From Rhizobium tropici CIAT 899 (lineage in GTDB: Bacteria; Pseudomonadota; Alphaproteobacteria; Rhizobiales; Rhizobiaceae), in contig NC_020059.1 in assembly GCF_000330885.1 (NCBI RefSeq), forward strand, positions 1,043,001 to 1,107,000: 64,000 bases of DNA, written 5' to 3'. The position numbers were made by a program, and so were the translations under genes. Positions 43,594 to 53,554 of this stretch are shown one piece after another (the first letter of the stretch is position 1; every line of letters begins with the position of its first letter). The notes under the pieces are model-generated. The model was not told where the DNA came from. It did no database searches and saw nothing but the letters and a program-made list of their open reading frames with translations.

Positions 43594-44262
43594 ATGACCG
43601 AGTACAGAGGCATCCGTTGGGCCTATGACCGATATGAGATTATCGCGGACGGCATCGTCAATGGTGTCGGCGTGGTCTTCGCGCTGATCGGCGCCACCGT
43701 ATTGATCTTCTATGCGACGGTTTGGAGCTCCTATGGCGGTATCGCCGCCGCCTGGATCTATGGCGTCGGTCTGGTGCTGACGCTTGGGATGTCCTTCACC
43801 TACAATCTATGGCCCGTGTCTAGGACGAAGTGGTTTCTCCGCCGTTTCGATCACTCCTTCATCTATGTCCTCATCGCCGCCACCTATACGCCTTTTCTGG
43901 AGCGGGGGTCCGAAGATCCGCTGCTTTTGGGCGTGCTGATCGCCGTCTGGGTCTTTGCGGCCTTCGGCATCATCCTGAAGGTCCTTTTTCCGGGACGCTT
44001 CGATCGGCTGGCGATCCTGCTCTACCTTGCGATGGGCTGGAGCGGCATCCTCGTCGCCAAGCCCGTTTCCATGCATATCCCGTTTGCCTCGATGCTGCTC
44101 ATCGTCATCGGCGGCGTGATCTATTCGCTCGGCGTGGTCTTTCACGTCTGGGAAAGGCTGCGTTTCCAGAACGCCATCTGGCATGGCTTCGTCGTTACCG
44201 CGGCCGCCGTACACTATTCGGCGGTGCTGACCTGTTTCAGCCTGTCGCCGGAAAATTTTTGA
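43594..44262 (+). CDS. Hemolysin III family protein (YqfA-like)
   Basis: 222 residues with seven predicted membrane helices. The family DHSFIYVLIAATYTPF segment is near residues 84-99, and the C-terminal HGFVVTAAAVHYSAV with two histidines is the other conserved part. Related to PAQR receptors and to stress proteins; the biochemical function is unsettled. AAAGGGAACCGG precedes the ATG. Its 3' end overlaps the convergent secreted-protein gene by 26 bases. Confidence 0.88.
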   Translation: MTEYRGIRWAYDRYEIIADGIVNGVGVVFALIGATVLIFYATVWSSYGGIAAAWIYGVGLVLTLGMSFTYNLWPVSRTKWFLRRFDHSFIYVLIAATYTPFLERGSEDPLLLGVLIAVWVFAAFGIILKVLFPGRFDRLAILLYLAMGWSGILVAKPVSMHIPFASMLLIVIGGVIYSLGVVFHVWERLRFQNAIWHGFVVTAAAVHYSAVLTCFSLSPENF

Positions 44263-44752
44263 CGATCTCGGCTGTGGGCGTGCATTTCTTCGTCGAACGC
44301 AGGCTGCGCACCAGGCGCATGACGACGGCGTCGTAGCGCTGCATATCAGCCTTTGAATAATCCATCTGGAAGAAGGCGGCGCCTCCGTTGCAGAGCGCGA
44401 CCCCACGCACATAAACGATGCGCCCCTGCCTCGTGCCGGAAAAACTGATGCCGCGCGAGTTCGATTTCGAATAGGAAATTTTCCAGCCCTGGTCCCTGGC
44501 GAGCGCCACGCGCCCATTTGCCTCCGAAATGAAATCGCCATTGGCGATCATCGTGCCGAAGACCTGCAGCGAAGCCGAGCGATCCGCTGGCGATAGCGAA
44601 AGCCGGTCGGTATCTTCGGAAGGGGCGGTAAGACGGAATTCCGACGGCAGCTCGATTGCATAGCCAAGACCTGCATTGTCATACGACCACCAGTCCGCGG
44701 CAGAGACCGGGCTGGTCGAAAGGAGCAGGAGGGTAATGACGCGGGTGAGCAT
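44237..44752 (-). CDS. Hypothetical secreted protein
   Basis: 171 residues with a signal peptide of about 18 (MLTRVITLLLLSTSPVSA). The mature part looks like a small lipocalin- or PsbP-like beta domain: WWSYDNAGLGYAIELPSEF, then strands through KISYSKSNSRGISFSG, with a Cys pair at its end (ALCNG and KKCTPT). I do not recognise the family. It overlaps the 3' end of the hemolysin III gene by 26 bases. Confidence 0.78.
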   Translation of the reverse strand: MLTRVITLLLLSTSPVSAADWWSYDNAGLGYAIELPSEFRLTAPSEDTDRLSLSPADRSASLQVFGTMIANGDFISEANGRVALARDQGWKISYSKSNSRGISFSGTRQGRIVYVRGVALCNGGAAFFQMDYSKADMQRYDAVVMRLVRSLRSTKKCTPTAEIVKNFPATG

Positions 44753-45111
44753 TGCGGTTTCCGGGAGGCAGGATCTGCAAACCGGTCAAGATTAGCGCTT
44801 TTTTGAGCGCAATTTCCATAGCGGTTCAGAAAATACCGATAAATTAGCGCAAATTCATTACAACTTCATTGCGAGCCATGCAGGAATGGTGGGAATTCGG
44901 CGGGGATGCCACGTCCAAACCGGCATCGCGGGCTTCCGGACGATCCGTTATGTCCCGCAACCGCTAAGGCCGCTGGCAGCAAAAATCGATTTCAGTGGTT
45001 TAAGTCCGGTTTTCCCTCGGCAGGGCTTGAGGCCATGTGCCCTTTCGCCTATCCCTTCAAATCAGCTCCGGCTTCGCCGGATTCCGCATGATCGTTCGAT
45101 AAGGGGGGAGC
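44753..45111. other. 359-base upstream region of mrpA
   Basis: Between the divergent secreted-protein gene and mrpA. The sequence includes an AT-rich stretch around 44810-44870 that could hold promoters. I see no riboswitch or repeat, and no supported gene. Confidence 0.4.
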
Positions 45112-47508
45112 ATGGCCGCCGCCGCCGCGGGCCTGACATTCCTGGCTCTATGCCTGCCCTTTCTCGGTGCGCTGATCGCGCCGGTTGTCGTTCGGCGTTT
45201 GGGCCACAATGCGGCGTGGCTCCTGGCGCTGCTTCCCGGCCTTACCTTCCTTCATTTTGCGAGCTTCCTTCCCACTGTCGCCGCCGGTCGCGTCCAGCTT
45301 GGCGGTTTCGATTGGGTGCCGAGCCTTGATCTTAGGTTTTCCTGGCTGATTGACGGCCTGTCGCTCACCTTCGCTTTGCTCATCACCGGCATCGGCTCGC
45401 TGATCGTCCTCTATGCCGGCGGCTATCTGAGGGGGCATGTCGATCTCGGCCGATTCTTCTCGTTCATCTTTCTTTTCATGGGCTCGATGCTCGGGCTCGT
45501 GGTCTCGGACAGTTTCCTGACGCTCTTCGTCTTCTGGGAGCTGACCTCGATCACCTCCTTCCTGCTGATCGGCTTCGATCATCATCGGGAAGCGTCGCGG
45601 CGGGCCGCACTGCAGGCGCTGGTCGTGACCGGTGGCGGCGGGCTGCTGTTGCTGGCCGGCCTACTGCTGGTCTGGCAGGTGACCGGCATCGGCGCGATGT
45701 CCGATCTCCTGAAGGCCGGCGATATCATGCGCGCAAGCCCCATCTATCTTGCAGCCCTCATTCTTGTGCTCGGCGGTGCCTTTACCAAATCGGCGCAGTT
45801 CCCGTTTCACTTCTGGCTGCCGAATGCCATGGAAGCGCCGACCCCGGTCTCGGCCTATCTGCACTCCGCAACCATGGTAAAGGCAGGCGTATATCTGCTG
45901 ATGCGGCTCAATCCGGTCATGGGCGGGACCATGGCGTGGCAGACGATCCTGCCGGCCTTCGGCGCGGCGACACTGCTCGTCGGAACTCTACTTGCCATTC
46001 GCCAGACCGATCTGAAGCTGAAGCTTGCCTATACGACAGTCTCCTCGCTCGGCCTGCTCGTGATGCTCACCGGTTTCGGCACGGATTATGCCGTCGAGGC
46101 CGCCGTCCTCTATCTCGTCGCGCATTCGCTGTTCAAGGGCGCCCTGTTCATGGTCGCCGGCATCGTCGATCATGAAACGGGAACGCGCGATATCACCCGG
46201 CTTGGCGGCCTGCGTTCGGCCATGCCGCTGACCTTTGCAACCGCGCTCGTTGCGGCGGTGTCGATGGGTGGTCTGCCGCCGGCTTTCGGCTTCCTTGCCA
46301 AGGAGGAGATCTATGCCGCGCTCGCGCAGTCATCGCCGGCCGCGATCATCCTCACCGTCATCACTGTTGCCGGCAATGCGCTGATGTTTGCCATCGCCTT
46401 TGCCGTGGCGCTGAAGCCCTTCATCGGTCTGCGAACCGAAACGCCTCACCAGCCGCATGAGGCGCCACCATTGCTCTGGCTGGGGCCGGTGGTGCTCGCT
46501 CTTCTCGGCCTCCTGTCGGCTTTGTTTTCGGCTCCCTGGCACGCGTATGTCTCTTCGCCGATGGCGAGCGCGGTCGGCGGCAAGGGATTGGAGATTTCGA
46601 TCTCCTTGATCCCGCATATCGGCTTGCCTTTGGCGCTTTCGCTGGTCACCGTCCTGATCGGCATCATCGTCTACTGGCAGCTCGATCACGCCCGCTTCCT
46701 GATATCAGTCATGCTGCGCGCCCTCGGGCCTGGACCGGATCGCGGCTTCGACGGCTTCATTTCCGGCCTGGTGCGGCTGTCGCATGGCGTCTCCCGTCTC
46801 CTTCAGCCCGGCCGGCTGGAAATCTACGTCACCGTCACCTTCCTCTGCCTGGCGGCAATGCTGCTGATTCCTCCTATGATCCACGGCGAACTGCCCGCCA
46901 TGCCAGCCTGGCCGAACCTGCAATGGCATGAGGCGACGATCTTCCTGATCGCGGTCATCGGCGTTGCGGCGGTGGTCTTTGCGCGCGACCGGCTGACGGC
47001 GATCGTTTCGCTCGGCATTCAGGGCTTTGCCGTCGCCGTCATCTTCCTGCTGTTCGGTGCGCCGGATCTTTCCTTCACGCAGTTCATGGTCGAGACGCTG
47101 GCGGTGGTGATCCTGGCGCTGGTCATGACGCGCCTGCGTCTTTCACCGTCCGACAGGCGTCCGCCGCTTGCAAGGATCGGCCACGCCGCCCTCGCCACAG
47201 CCTGCGGCGCCGGCTTGGCGCTGCTCCTGCTTAAGGCGACGGAGGCGCCGTTCGACCTGACGCTGACCGCCTTCTTCAATCAATATTCGAAGCTGATCGC
47301 GCATGGCGACAACGTGGTCAACGTCATCATCGTCGATTTCCGCGGCACGGATACGCTGGGCGAAATTGCCGTGGTCGCCATGACCGGTCTTGCCATCCTG
47401 GCGCTGATCCGCATCCGCGCCGGCGGCGAGCGCAAGCTTGCGACAAACGATCCTGATCTTGAGGATAAGCCCGGTCTTGATCAGAGGACGGAGGCCGGAC
47501 GCCCGTGA
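45112..47508 (+). CDS. mrpA: Mrp Na+/H+ antiporter subunit A
   Basis: 798 residues, near the 801 of Bacillus MrpA. It has about 20 membrane helices in two parts: an NuoL-like ion-translocating part and a C-terminal MrpB-like part from about residue 640. The complex I-type signature [18 protein letters not shown] and [21 protein letters not shown] is present. Lys in the latter is part of the proton path. AAGGGGGGAG precedes the ATG. First gene of a seven-gene operon. Mrp exchanges sodium or potassium for protons and supports alkali and salt tolerance. Confidence 0.95.
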   Translation: MAAAAAGLTFLALCLPFLGALIAPVVVRRLGHNAAWLLALLPGLTFLHFASFLPTVAAGRVQLGGFDWVPSLDLRFSWLIDGLSLTFALLITGIGSLIVLYAGGYLRGHVDLGRFFSFIFLFMGSMLGLVVSDSFLTLFVFWELTSITSFLLIGFDHHREASRRAALQALVVTGGGGLLLLAGLLLVWQVTGIGAMSDLLKAGDIMRASPIYLAALILVLGGAFTKSAQFPFHFWLPNAMEAPTPVSAYLHSATMVKAGVYLLMRLNPVMGGTMAWQTILPAFGAATLLVGTLLAIRQTDLKLKLAYTTVSSLGLLVMLTGFGTDYAVEAAVLYLVAHSLFKGALFMVAGIVDHETGTRDITRLGGLRSAMPLTFATALVAAVSMGGLPPAFGFLAKEEIYAALAQSSPAAIILTVITVAGNALMFAIAFAVALKPFIGLRTETPHQPHEAPPLLWLGPVVLALLGLLSALFSAPWHAYVSSPMASAVGGKGLEISISLIPHIGLPLALSLVTVLIGIIVYWQLDHARFLISVMLRALGPGPDRGFDGFISGLVRLSHGVSRLLQPGRLEIYVTVTFLCLAAMLLIPPMIHGELPAMPAWPNLQWHEATIFLIAVIGVAAVVFARDRLTAIVSLGIQGFAVAVIFLLFGAPDLSFTQFMVETLAVVILALVMTRLRLSPSDRRPPLARIGHAALATACGAGLALLLLKATEAPFDLTLTAFFNQYSKLIAHGDNVVNVIIVDFRGTDTLGEIAVVAMTGLAILALIRIRAGGERKLATNDPDLEDKPGLDQRTEAGRP

Positions 47509-47924
47509 ACACGCTGATCTTCCGCACCGCTGCTCCGTTTCTGACGGCCCTGATGTTGCTCTTCTCCGTTTTCGTGCTGCTGCGCGGCCATAACGAGCCC
47601 GGCGGCGGCTTTATCGGAGGCCTGATTGCGGCCTCGGCGCTCGCGATCTATGGAATCGCCTGCGGTGTGACGGCGGTCCGCCGTGCGATTGTCGTCCACC
47701 CGCTGTCGATTGCCGGCTTCGGCCTGGCTGCGGCGACCATCGCCGGCATGGTGTCCGTCTTTGCCGGCGTACCGTTCATGACCGGACTCTGGATCTATCC
47801 GCGCCTGTTCGGCATCGAAGTGCCGCTTTCCACCGTCATGCTCTTCGACACGGGTGTCTATCTGGTCGTCGTCGGCGCCATCACCTCGATCGCGCTCGCG
47901 CTCGAAGAGGGGGAGGTGGATTGA
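47505..47924 (+). CDS. mrpB: Mrp antiporter subunit B
   Basis: 139 residues with about four membrane helices. It starts at a GTG that overlaps the stop of mrpA by four bases (GTGA). The N-terminal [17 protein letters not shown] motif is diagnostic for MrpB and for the MrpB-like end of MrpA. In Mrp it is part of the membrane scaffold. It overlaps the next gene too. Confidence 0.94.
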   Translation: MNTLIFRTAAPFLTALMLLFSVFVLLRGHNEPGGGFIGGLIAASALAIYGIACGVTAVRRAIVVHPLSIAGFGLAAATIAGMVSVFAGVPFMTGLWIYPRLFGIEVPLSTVMLFDTGVYLVVVGAITSIALALEEGEVD

Positions 47925-48301
47925 TGGAGGCCGTCTTCGCCGTCGTCGTCGGCATCTTCTTCACCGCTGCTATCTATCTCATGCTGTCGCGGTACTCGAT
48001 CCGCATCATGCTCGGCATCGCGATCCTCGGTAATGCCGTCAACCTTCTGCTATTCACGGCAGGCCGGGTCACGCGCGAAGTGCCGCCGATCATCCAAAGG
48101 GGATCAACCACGCTCGATCTTGCAGCCGCCAATCCGCTGCCGCAGGCATTGATCCTGACTGCGATCGTCATTTCCTTCTCGTTCCTGGCCTTTCTGCTTG
48201 TCCTGACCTATCGGGCCTATCAGGCCTTGAAAACCGACGACACGGACGAAATGCGGCTCGCCGAACCGGAGGAGCGGCCACTGCCGCCCTTGGGGTACTG
48301 A
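47924..48301 (+). CDS. mrpC: Mrp antiporter subunit C
   Basis: 125 residues, three membrane helices, homologous to complex I NuoK. The ATG at 47924 forms TGATG with the stop of mrpB and GGGGAGG lies upstream. The IRIMLGIAILGNAVNLLLF helix and ALILTAIVISFSFLAFLL helix are typical. It packs between subunits A and D in the assembly. Confidence 0.94.
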   Translation: MEAVFAVVVGIFFTAAIYLMLSRYSIRIMLGIAILGNAVNLLLFTAGRVTREVPPIIQRGSTTLDLAAANPLPQALILTAIVISFSFLAFLLVLTYRAYQALKTDDTDEMRLAEPEERPLPPLGY

Positions 48302-48305
48302 CGCA

Positions 48306-49865
48306 ATGGCCGGACCCACAGATATCGCAGTTGATCTCTCCCAAGCGCTGGTTGCCGCGCCGATACCGATGGGACATTGGCTCGTCATTTCGCCGATCGT
48401 CTTGTGCATCGGGCTCGGTGCGATCCTTCTGATGCTGCGCAATCGCACCGAATGGCAGGCGGCGGTCGCCATTCCCGGCCTTGTGCTGCTGGTTCTGATC
48501 GATGCCGCCTTGCTCTATAGGGTCGTCAGCGACGGCGCCGTGACCATGGTCATGGGGCGATGGCTGCCGCCCTTCGGCATTGCCTTCACCGTCGATATTT
48601 TCGGCGCGCTCATGGCTCTGGCGGCGGCGCTCGTCGCACTCGCGGCAAGTTTCTATTCGCTTGGCGAAATCACCGTGAGCAGCCGGCGATATGGCTTCTT
48701 TCCATTCCTGATGCTGCTGCTTGCCGGCGTCAGCGGCGCCTTTCTGACAGGCGACGTCTTCAATCTCTATGTATGGTTCGAGGTGCTCCTGATCTCTTCC
48801 TTCGGTCTGCTGATCCTCGGCTCGGAGCCGGAGCAGATCGACGGCGCGCTGAAATATGCCGTATTGAACCTCATCGCGACCACGCTCTTCCTCGTTTCCG
48901 TGGGTTATCTCTACGCTGTTTTCGGCACGCTCAACATGGCCGATATCGCGGTGAAGGTGAGGGCGGGTGACAGCAACGCGCCGCTGATGACGCTCGCCGG
49001 CCTGTTCCTGCTGGCTTTCGGCATGAAGGCCGCCGCCTTCCCGGTCAATTTCTGGCTTCCGGCCTCCTACCACACCCCGCGCATCACCGTTTCGGCTTTG
49101 TTTGCCGGCTTGCTGACCAAGGTGGGCATCTATGCGCTGATCCGGATTCTGGTCATGCTGTTGCCTGTCGAGCGGGCAGGGCTCGGCCCGCTTGTTACGA
49201 TCATCGCCATCGTGACCATGCTTGTCGGAATGATGGGTGCGCTGGGTGCAAATGATATCCGCCGAATGCTGGGCTACATCGTCATTTCAGGCATCGGCAC
49301 GATGCTGGCGGGCGTGGCTCTCGGCAGTGTCGACGGTCTCAGCGGAACGATCTTCTACGCCTTGCATTCGATGGTCTTGATGACGGCGCTTTACCTGATT
49401 GCCGGGCAGGCGGCACATCTCGGCGGAGGCTTTTCACTGACAGTTCTTGGCGGCCTCTATCGCCAAAACGGCTGGTTTGCCGGCCTCTCGCTGGTCCTGT
49501 TCCTTGCCATCAGCGGCCTGCCGCCATTTTCAGGCTTCTGGCCCAAGGTCGTACTCGTCAAGGCTGCGTTTGCGGCAGGAGCCTGGTGGCTCGCCGCAGC
49601 AATCCTTCTGGTTGGATTCCTGACGACCATCGTTTCCGGGCGGGTGTTTCTGCTTGCCTATTGGCGTCCTGCCGCAGCCAGCGTCACGGCAGAGCGGATG
49701 AAATGGCATGCCGCACTGCCGCTTCTTGGTCTCGCCCTGCTTGTCGTGGGCTTCGGCTTGTTTCCGGAATGGCTCCTGCATCTGACGCATGCGGCCGCTC
49801 TCGGCCTCGAGCAGCCGACGGCCTATCTGCAATCCGTCTTTCCGGCGGCGGGAGGCGCTCAATGA
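48306..49865 (+). CDS. mrpD: Mrp antiporter subunit D
   Basis: 519 residues, about 14 helices, NuoM/N-like ion-translocating subunit. Conserved parts: LYVWFEVLLISSFGL, with the functional Glu, then AFPVNFWLPASYHTPRI, and LTKVGIYALIRI with the central Lys. It starts five bases after mrpC and ends in an ATGA overlap with mrpE. Confidence 0.95.
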   Translation: MAGPTDIAVDLSQALVAAPIPMGHWLVISPIVLCIGLGAILLMLRNRTEWQAAVAIPGLVLLVLIDAALLYRVVSDGAVTMVMGRWLPPFGIAFTVDIFGALMALAAALVALAASFYSLGEITVSSRRYGFFPFLMLLLAGVSGAFLTGDVFNLYVWFEVLLISSFGLLILGSEPEQIDGALKYAVLNLIATTLFLVSVGYLYAVFGTLNMADIAVKVRAGDSNAPLMTLAGLFLLAFGMKAAAFPVNFWLPASYHTPRITVSALFAGLLTKVGIYALIRILVMLLPVERAGLGPLVTIIAIVTMLVGMMGALGANDIRRMLGYIVISGIGTMLAGVALGSVDGLSGTIFYALHSMVLMTALYLIAGQAAHLGGGFSLTVLGGLYRQNGWFAGLSLVLFLAISGLPPFSGFWPKVVLVKAAFAAGAWWLAAAILLVGFLTTIVSGRVFLLAYWRPAAASVTAERMKWHAALPLLGLALLVVGFGLFPEWLLHLTHAAALGLEQPTAYLQSVFPAAGGAQ

Positions 49866-50335
49866 TCCTGTTTATCTTCAACCTGCTGCTTGCCATTGTT
49901 TGGGTGGCCATCACTGGCAGCGCCTCTTTCCTTAACCTCCTGTTCGGCTTCGCCCTTGCGGCAGTTGCCCTGTCGATCGTCCGGGCGTCCTATGGAGGCG
50001 GACTCTATCTGGGCCGGGTGCGCAAGATAATTTCGCTGTTGCTGCTGTTTCTGGGTGAGCTTGCCAAATCGGCCTGGGCGGTCGCTGTGGCGGTCATGAG
50101 CCCGAGGATGGACGTAAAGCCCGGGATCTTTGCATTTCCGCTGACGGTCGATCGCGATTTCGAAATTACCCTGCTTGCCAATCTGATCACGCTGACGCCC
50201 GGCACCCTATCCGTCGATGTTTCCGACGACCGTAAGATACTCTATGTGCACGCACTCGATTGCTCCGATCCAGAGGCCATCCGGCGCAGTATCGCGGATG
50301 GCTTCGAACGCCGGATCATGGAGGCTTTCCGATGA
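49862..50335 (+). CDS. mrpE: Mrp antiporter subunit E
   Basis: 157 residues, two to three membrane helices followed by a soluble C-terminal part. The ATG at 49862 overlaps the stop of mrpD by four bases and is preceded by GGGAGG. The [16 protein letters not shown] stretch is characteristic of MrpE. It stabilises the complex. Confidence 0.94.
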   Translation: MILFIFNLLLAIVWVAITGSASFLNLLFGFALAAVALSIVRASYGGGLYLGRVRKIISLLLLFLGELAKSAWAVAVAVMSPRMDVKPGIFAFPLTVDRDFEITLLANLITLTPGTLSVDVSDDRKILYVHALDCSDPEAIRRSIADGFERRIMEAFR

Positions 50336-50706
50336 TCGCCGCATCCGTTGTTTCGGCCGGTGCCATGGTGGCGCTCGGCATTCTGAGCATGGCGTTCCTG
50401 CTGACAGTCTATCGTGTCGTCGCCGGCCCGACATTGCCGGACAGGGTCCTGGCACTCGACATGCTGGTCGCGATCGTCATCGGCTTCATCGCTGTCATTG
50501 CCATCAAGACGGGGTTCACGCTGTATATCGATATCGCCATTTCGCTCGGCCTTGTCGGCTTTCTCGCCACCGTCGCCTTCGCGCGGTTTATCCTGACGCA
50601 GGGACAATCGAATGCGGCCGAACGGATCGGCGCCGTGCAGAGTGCCGACCTCGCTGCCGAGGGCAGGAAGATACGAAGGCGCAAGCGAAAGAAGGGAGGC
50701 CGATAG
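50332..50706 (+). CDS. mrpF: Mrp antiporter subunit F
   Basis: 124 residues, three helices, with the [15 protein letters not shown] segment typical of MrpF and its Asp residues implicated in ion transport. The ATG at 50332 overlaps the stop of mrpE (ATGA), after GGAGG. The C-terminus carries a basic tail, [12 protein letters not shown], on the cytoplasmic side. Confidence 0.94.
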   Translation: MIAASVVSAGAMVALGILSMAFLLTVYRVVAGPTLPDRVLALDMLVAIVIGFIAVIAIKTGFTLYIDIAISLGLVGFLATVAFARFILTQGQSNAAERIGAVQSADLAAEGRKIRRRKRKKGGR

Positions 50707-51071
50707 TGGATATGCTTTGGGCCGTCATAGTAACGGCACTTCTACTTTCGGGTGCGTTGTTCTCGCTTATCGCGGCGATTGGCATCGTGCGCCTCCCCGA
50801 TCTCTATAGTCGCATGCATGCGGCGTCGAAGGCGGGCACCGTCGGCTCCGGCCTGTTGCTGCTTGCCGTCGGCATCCACTCGCAGGACATGTCGATTCTG
50901 GCGCGGGCAATGGCCGGATTTGTCTTTTTCGTGCTGACAGCGCCAATTGCGGCGCATCTTCTCGCGCGTGCGGCACACAAGGCAGGTCATCGGCTAACGC
51001 CGCCCTCGGTGCGGGATGAATTGCTGGCACGACAGAAAATCCCAATAGGAGGATATAGAAAAAAGAGCTAA
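50706..51071 (+). CDS. mrpG: Mrp antiporter subunit G
   Basis: 121 residues from a GTG at 50706, six bases after GGAGG and overlapping the stop of mrpF by one base; an ATG two codons in is an alternative. Three membrane helices carry the [20 protein letters not shown] segment that identifies MrpG. It completes the seven-subunit set, so the operon has a group 1 layout with separate mrpA and mrpB genes. Confidence 0.94.
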   Translation: MDMLWAVIVTALLLSGALFSLIAAIGIVRLPDLYSRMHAASKAGTVGSGLLLLAVGIHSQDMSILARAMAGFVFFVLTAPIAAHLLARAAHKAGHRLTPPSVRDELLARQKIPIGGYRKKS

Positions 51072-51604
51072 CAAACGCGGAAATTGTTCTAGTAGGAATA
51101 GCTATTCGCGTTATTAGTTATCTGCTTTTTAATAGATGAATTTTTTGCAAAGAAATGTCTGGATTAAAAACTGGACATTTGGGTAAAGAGTGCTAATTCA
51201 GATTCAAGTAGAGTTCTGATGTTAAGTTAGTCTCGACCGGGTTTAAGCTCTCGATGCTTTTATCTTTCTTTGATGAAACGCTGGGCAAAACTTTCTTCCG
51301 GTAAGCGATTAAAGATCGTTATCGCGGGTCACTAATTCTGATGTCAGGCGGCAAGCGGCGGTTTTCTCTCGCATGAGGTCTAGGGGTGGATTTCATGTTG
51401 CGGGAAATTTGGCTTTATCCACCGTTTTCTTGCCGTCGACTGCTACGAATACGAGCAGTGCGTTCGCGCGGATTGCTCGGCGCTGGGAGATAGCGAAATC
51501 AACAGATTTCTTTAGCCAGGCGCAAAATCATTTAGCAACGTTGCGTCCTGCGTGCTCTTCGTAGGCGTGGACGCAGCAGGCAAGCCGATGAACAGGAGAA
51601 CACA
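51072..51604. other. 533-base region upstream of mucR
   Basis: Lower GC than its surroundings, especially at 51100-51230, with runs of A and T and many TA steps. This suits MucR, an H-NS-like protein that binds AT-rich DNA and often its own promoter. No long frame here shows coding character. No hairpin terminator for mrpG was found. It may include a long mucR leader. Confidence 0.5.
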
Positions 51605-52036
51605 ATGACAGATGCGGCCCTCGGCAACGGGCAGGAGTTACTGGTTGAACTGACTGCCGACATCGTTGCGGCCTATGTCAGCAACCATGTCGTACCGGTC
51701 AGCGACCTTCCGAATTTGATTTCCGACGTACATTCCGCCTTGAGCAGCACCTCGGCTCCGGCACCTGCCGTAACCGTGGTCGAAAAGCAGAAGCCGGCCG
51801 TATCCGTTCGTAAATCCGTACAGGATGACCAGATTACCTGCCTCGAATGTGGCGGCAGCTTCAAGTCTCTGAAGCGCCATCTCATGACTCATCACGGCCT
51901 CTCGCCGGAAGAATATCGTGAAAAGTGGGATCTCGCCGCCGATTATCCGATGGTGGCGCCGGCTTATGCAGAAGCCCGCTCACGCCTTGCAAAGGAAATG
52001 GGCCTCGGTCAGCGCCGCAAGCGCGGTGCTCGCTGA
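51605..52036 (+). CDS. mucR: MucR/Ros zinc-finger transcriptional regulator
   Basis: 143 residues. MucR controls exopolysaccharide, motility and cell-cycle genes in rhizobia and represses itself. The prokaryotic zinc finger is at Cys79, Cys82, His92 and His96/97 ([19 protein letters not shown]). The N-terminal third forms the oligomerising part, and the basic end [10 protein letters not shown] is typical. AGGAG precedes the ATG. A long AT-rich upstream region supports autoregulation. Confidence 0.96.
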   Translation: MTDAALGNGQELLVELTADIVAAYVSNHVVPVSDLPNLISDVHSALSSTSAPAPAVTVVEKQKPAVSVRKSVQDDQITCLECGGSFKSLKRHLMTHHGLSPEEYREKWDLAADYPMVAPAYAEARSRLAKEMGLGQRRKRGAR

Positions 52037-52056
52037 GAGCTTCATGACAGACTGAA

Positions 52057-52084
52057 GATAATCCGGCTTTCGGGCCGGGTTATC
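52057..52084 (+). terminator. Hairpin after mucR
   Basis: GATAATCCGGC pairs with GCCGGGTTATC with one G-U pair and a six-base loop (TTTCGG). It lies 20 bases after the stop. There is no T run; it could work as a terminator for mucR or convergent sufE. Confidence 0.5.
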
Positions 52085-52108
52085 CGCAATGATTGCTGGA
52101 AATCTAAC

Positions 52109-52531
52109 CTATGCCGCGGTCCTGACCCGAGCCTCTTCGCGAATACGCTTGATCATCGAGCGCAATCCATTGGCGCGCTGCGAGGAGAGATGCTCCACCA
52201 GGCCGATCTTGCCGAAGACGTCGAGTGCGTCGAGAGCGGCGATTTCCGAAGCCGGCTTTCCGGAATAGGTTGCAAGCACGATCGCCACCAACCCCCGCAC
52301 GATATGCGCGTCTGAATCGCCTTCAAAGGTCAATATCGGATTGTCCGGATCGCCAGACGCGTGCGTGACGAGCCAGACCTGGCTCGCGCAACCCTGGACC
52401 TTGTTCTCAAGCGTCCGCTTTTCCTCCGGCAGATCAGGCAAAGCCTTCCCGAGTTCGATCACAAAGCGATAGCGGTCCTCCCATTCGTCTAGGAAGGAAA
52501 AGTCTTCGATGATCTTGTCGAGCGGTGTCAT
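52109..52531 (-). CDS. sufE: SufE, sulfur acceptor for SufS
   Basis: 140 residues. SufE takes persulfide sulfur from the desulfurase SufS for Fe-S assembly. The acceptor is Cys48 in VQGCASQVW, and the GLVAIVLATYSGKPASEI stretch is diagnostic. No other suf genes lie nearby; in this family sufE is often apart from the main suf cluster. The ribosome site is weak. It converges on mucR. Confidence 0.93.
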   Translation of the reverse strand: MTPLDKIIEDFSFLDEWEDRYRFVIELGKALPDLPEEKRTLENKVQGCASQVWLVTHASGDPDNPILTFEGDSDAHIVRGLVAIVLATYSGKPASEIAALDALDVFGKIGLVEHLSSQRANGLRSMIKRIREEARVRTAA

Positions 52532-52661
52532 TGCAGCAGTCCAAATTGTCCGTTGCCTTGGATATAGGCGAAACCATGCGTGATTTGAACCCGGGACAAG
52601 AAAGAACGCCGCTAACCATAAAAGGTCCGCGGCGCAGAAGTTGGGGCCAATGGAAGAAATG

Positions 52662-53126
52662 TCAGATATGTGGGCGCGGCATCGGCAGCGGAATGGAGGA
52701 CGGCAGCTTGACCGTGCCGGTCACGACGACGTCGGCCGTTTCGGTGCCGGGAATGCGCTTGGCCGGCATCGGCTGGGTCATGGCAGCGACCTGATCGGTG
52801 TTAGCGTGAGGCGTCGCGACATCGGCTTCGGCGGCAGACTGCTGATCCTTGAAGTGGCGGCCGAGCATATCGTAGGCGACGCGGGCGCCGTCGCCGACCT
52901 GATAGCCGAGGGCCGTCAGAGTTTCGCCGCCCTTGGCACAGACATCCGGCTTCTCATTGCACATGGCGCCGACATATTGCACGACACCGGAGGCGGCTGA
53001 AATCGCATCGGAAACCTGTAGCGTCGCTTCGCCTGCCGGCCGGGGAGCACCCTCAGGCTTTGCAAAGATCGGCAGGAACATGAGAACCAGCGAAAACCAG
53101 AACCCTGCTCTAATCAGAAACCACAT
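52662..53126 (-). CDS. DUF5330 family protein, membrane- or envelope-targeted
   Basis: 154 residues. An N-terminal hydrophobic helix (FLIRAGFWFSLVLMFLPIF) acts as signal or anchor. The middle has two cysteines in MCNEKPDVCAKGG that may form a disulfide, and the C-terminal 50 residues are Pro/Thr-rich and poorly structured, ending LPMPRPHI. This matches DUF5330, a family of rhizobia and relatives with unknown role. It lies upstream of the sufE gene on the same strand, 130 bases away. Confidence 0.85.
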   Translation of the reverse strand: MWFLIRAGFWFSLVLMFLPIFAKPEGAPRPAGEATLQVSDAISAASGVVQYVGAMCNEKPDVCAKGGETLTALGYQVGDGARVAYDMLGRHFKDQQSAAEADVATPHANTDQVAAMTQPMPAKRIPGTETADVVVTGTVKLPSSIPLPMPRPHI

Positions 53127-53554
53127 CGCCTAGCCCATCCTCTCTGTCGGTCGGCTCGATCGCCGATTCGGACTTGCCCGCCCGATCTGGTTCGAACCTA
53201 CCCGGCAGAGGACAACAGCGCTTTTCAAAACTCGGCAGCATTTTCTGCAATTTTGATTCAAATTTTAGTTTTCCGACTTTGAAGAACACTTTGGTTCAAA
53301 TTGTAGCAATTGATGTTAAGCATGTCTCGTCCGATGCCGTTGATATGCAGGGCTTTGCGGACGCCGGCCTCGTCACAAAAGTTAACGCGCAGCGGAAATA
53401 TGAATAAAATCCGTTGCTTACCTGCTGTTAACCACAAAAAGCAAAGGTCGCTCGTTCTGCGCCAAAACGGGATTTTGAAGGCTTTTCGGCCGCCCGGCCC
53501 GTTCCTTCTTTATTCTTTCCTTAAGCCGGCGGGGCCTATTGTGCAGTCCGATAA
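53127..53554. other. 428-base divergent region
   Basis: Between DUF5330 and the histidine kinase gene. It has an AT-rich stretch at 53230-53320 with repeated TTCAAATT and TTTGAAG-like words, and GTTAAC-type words at 53382 and 53428. CtrA sites use TTAA pairs spaced seven bases; I found no exact one. Frames here do not look coding. Confidence 0.4.

Noticed and set aside
51373..51564. Frame of 63 codons upstream of mucR
   Set aside because: No ribosome site and a composition typical of noncoding DNA.
53127..53554. CtrA binding site upstream of the histidine kinase
   Set aside because: TTAA words occur but no pair has the required seven-base spacing.
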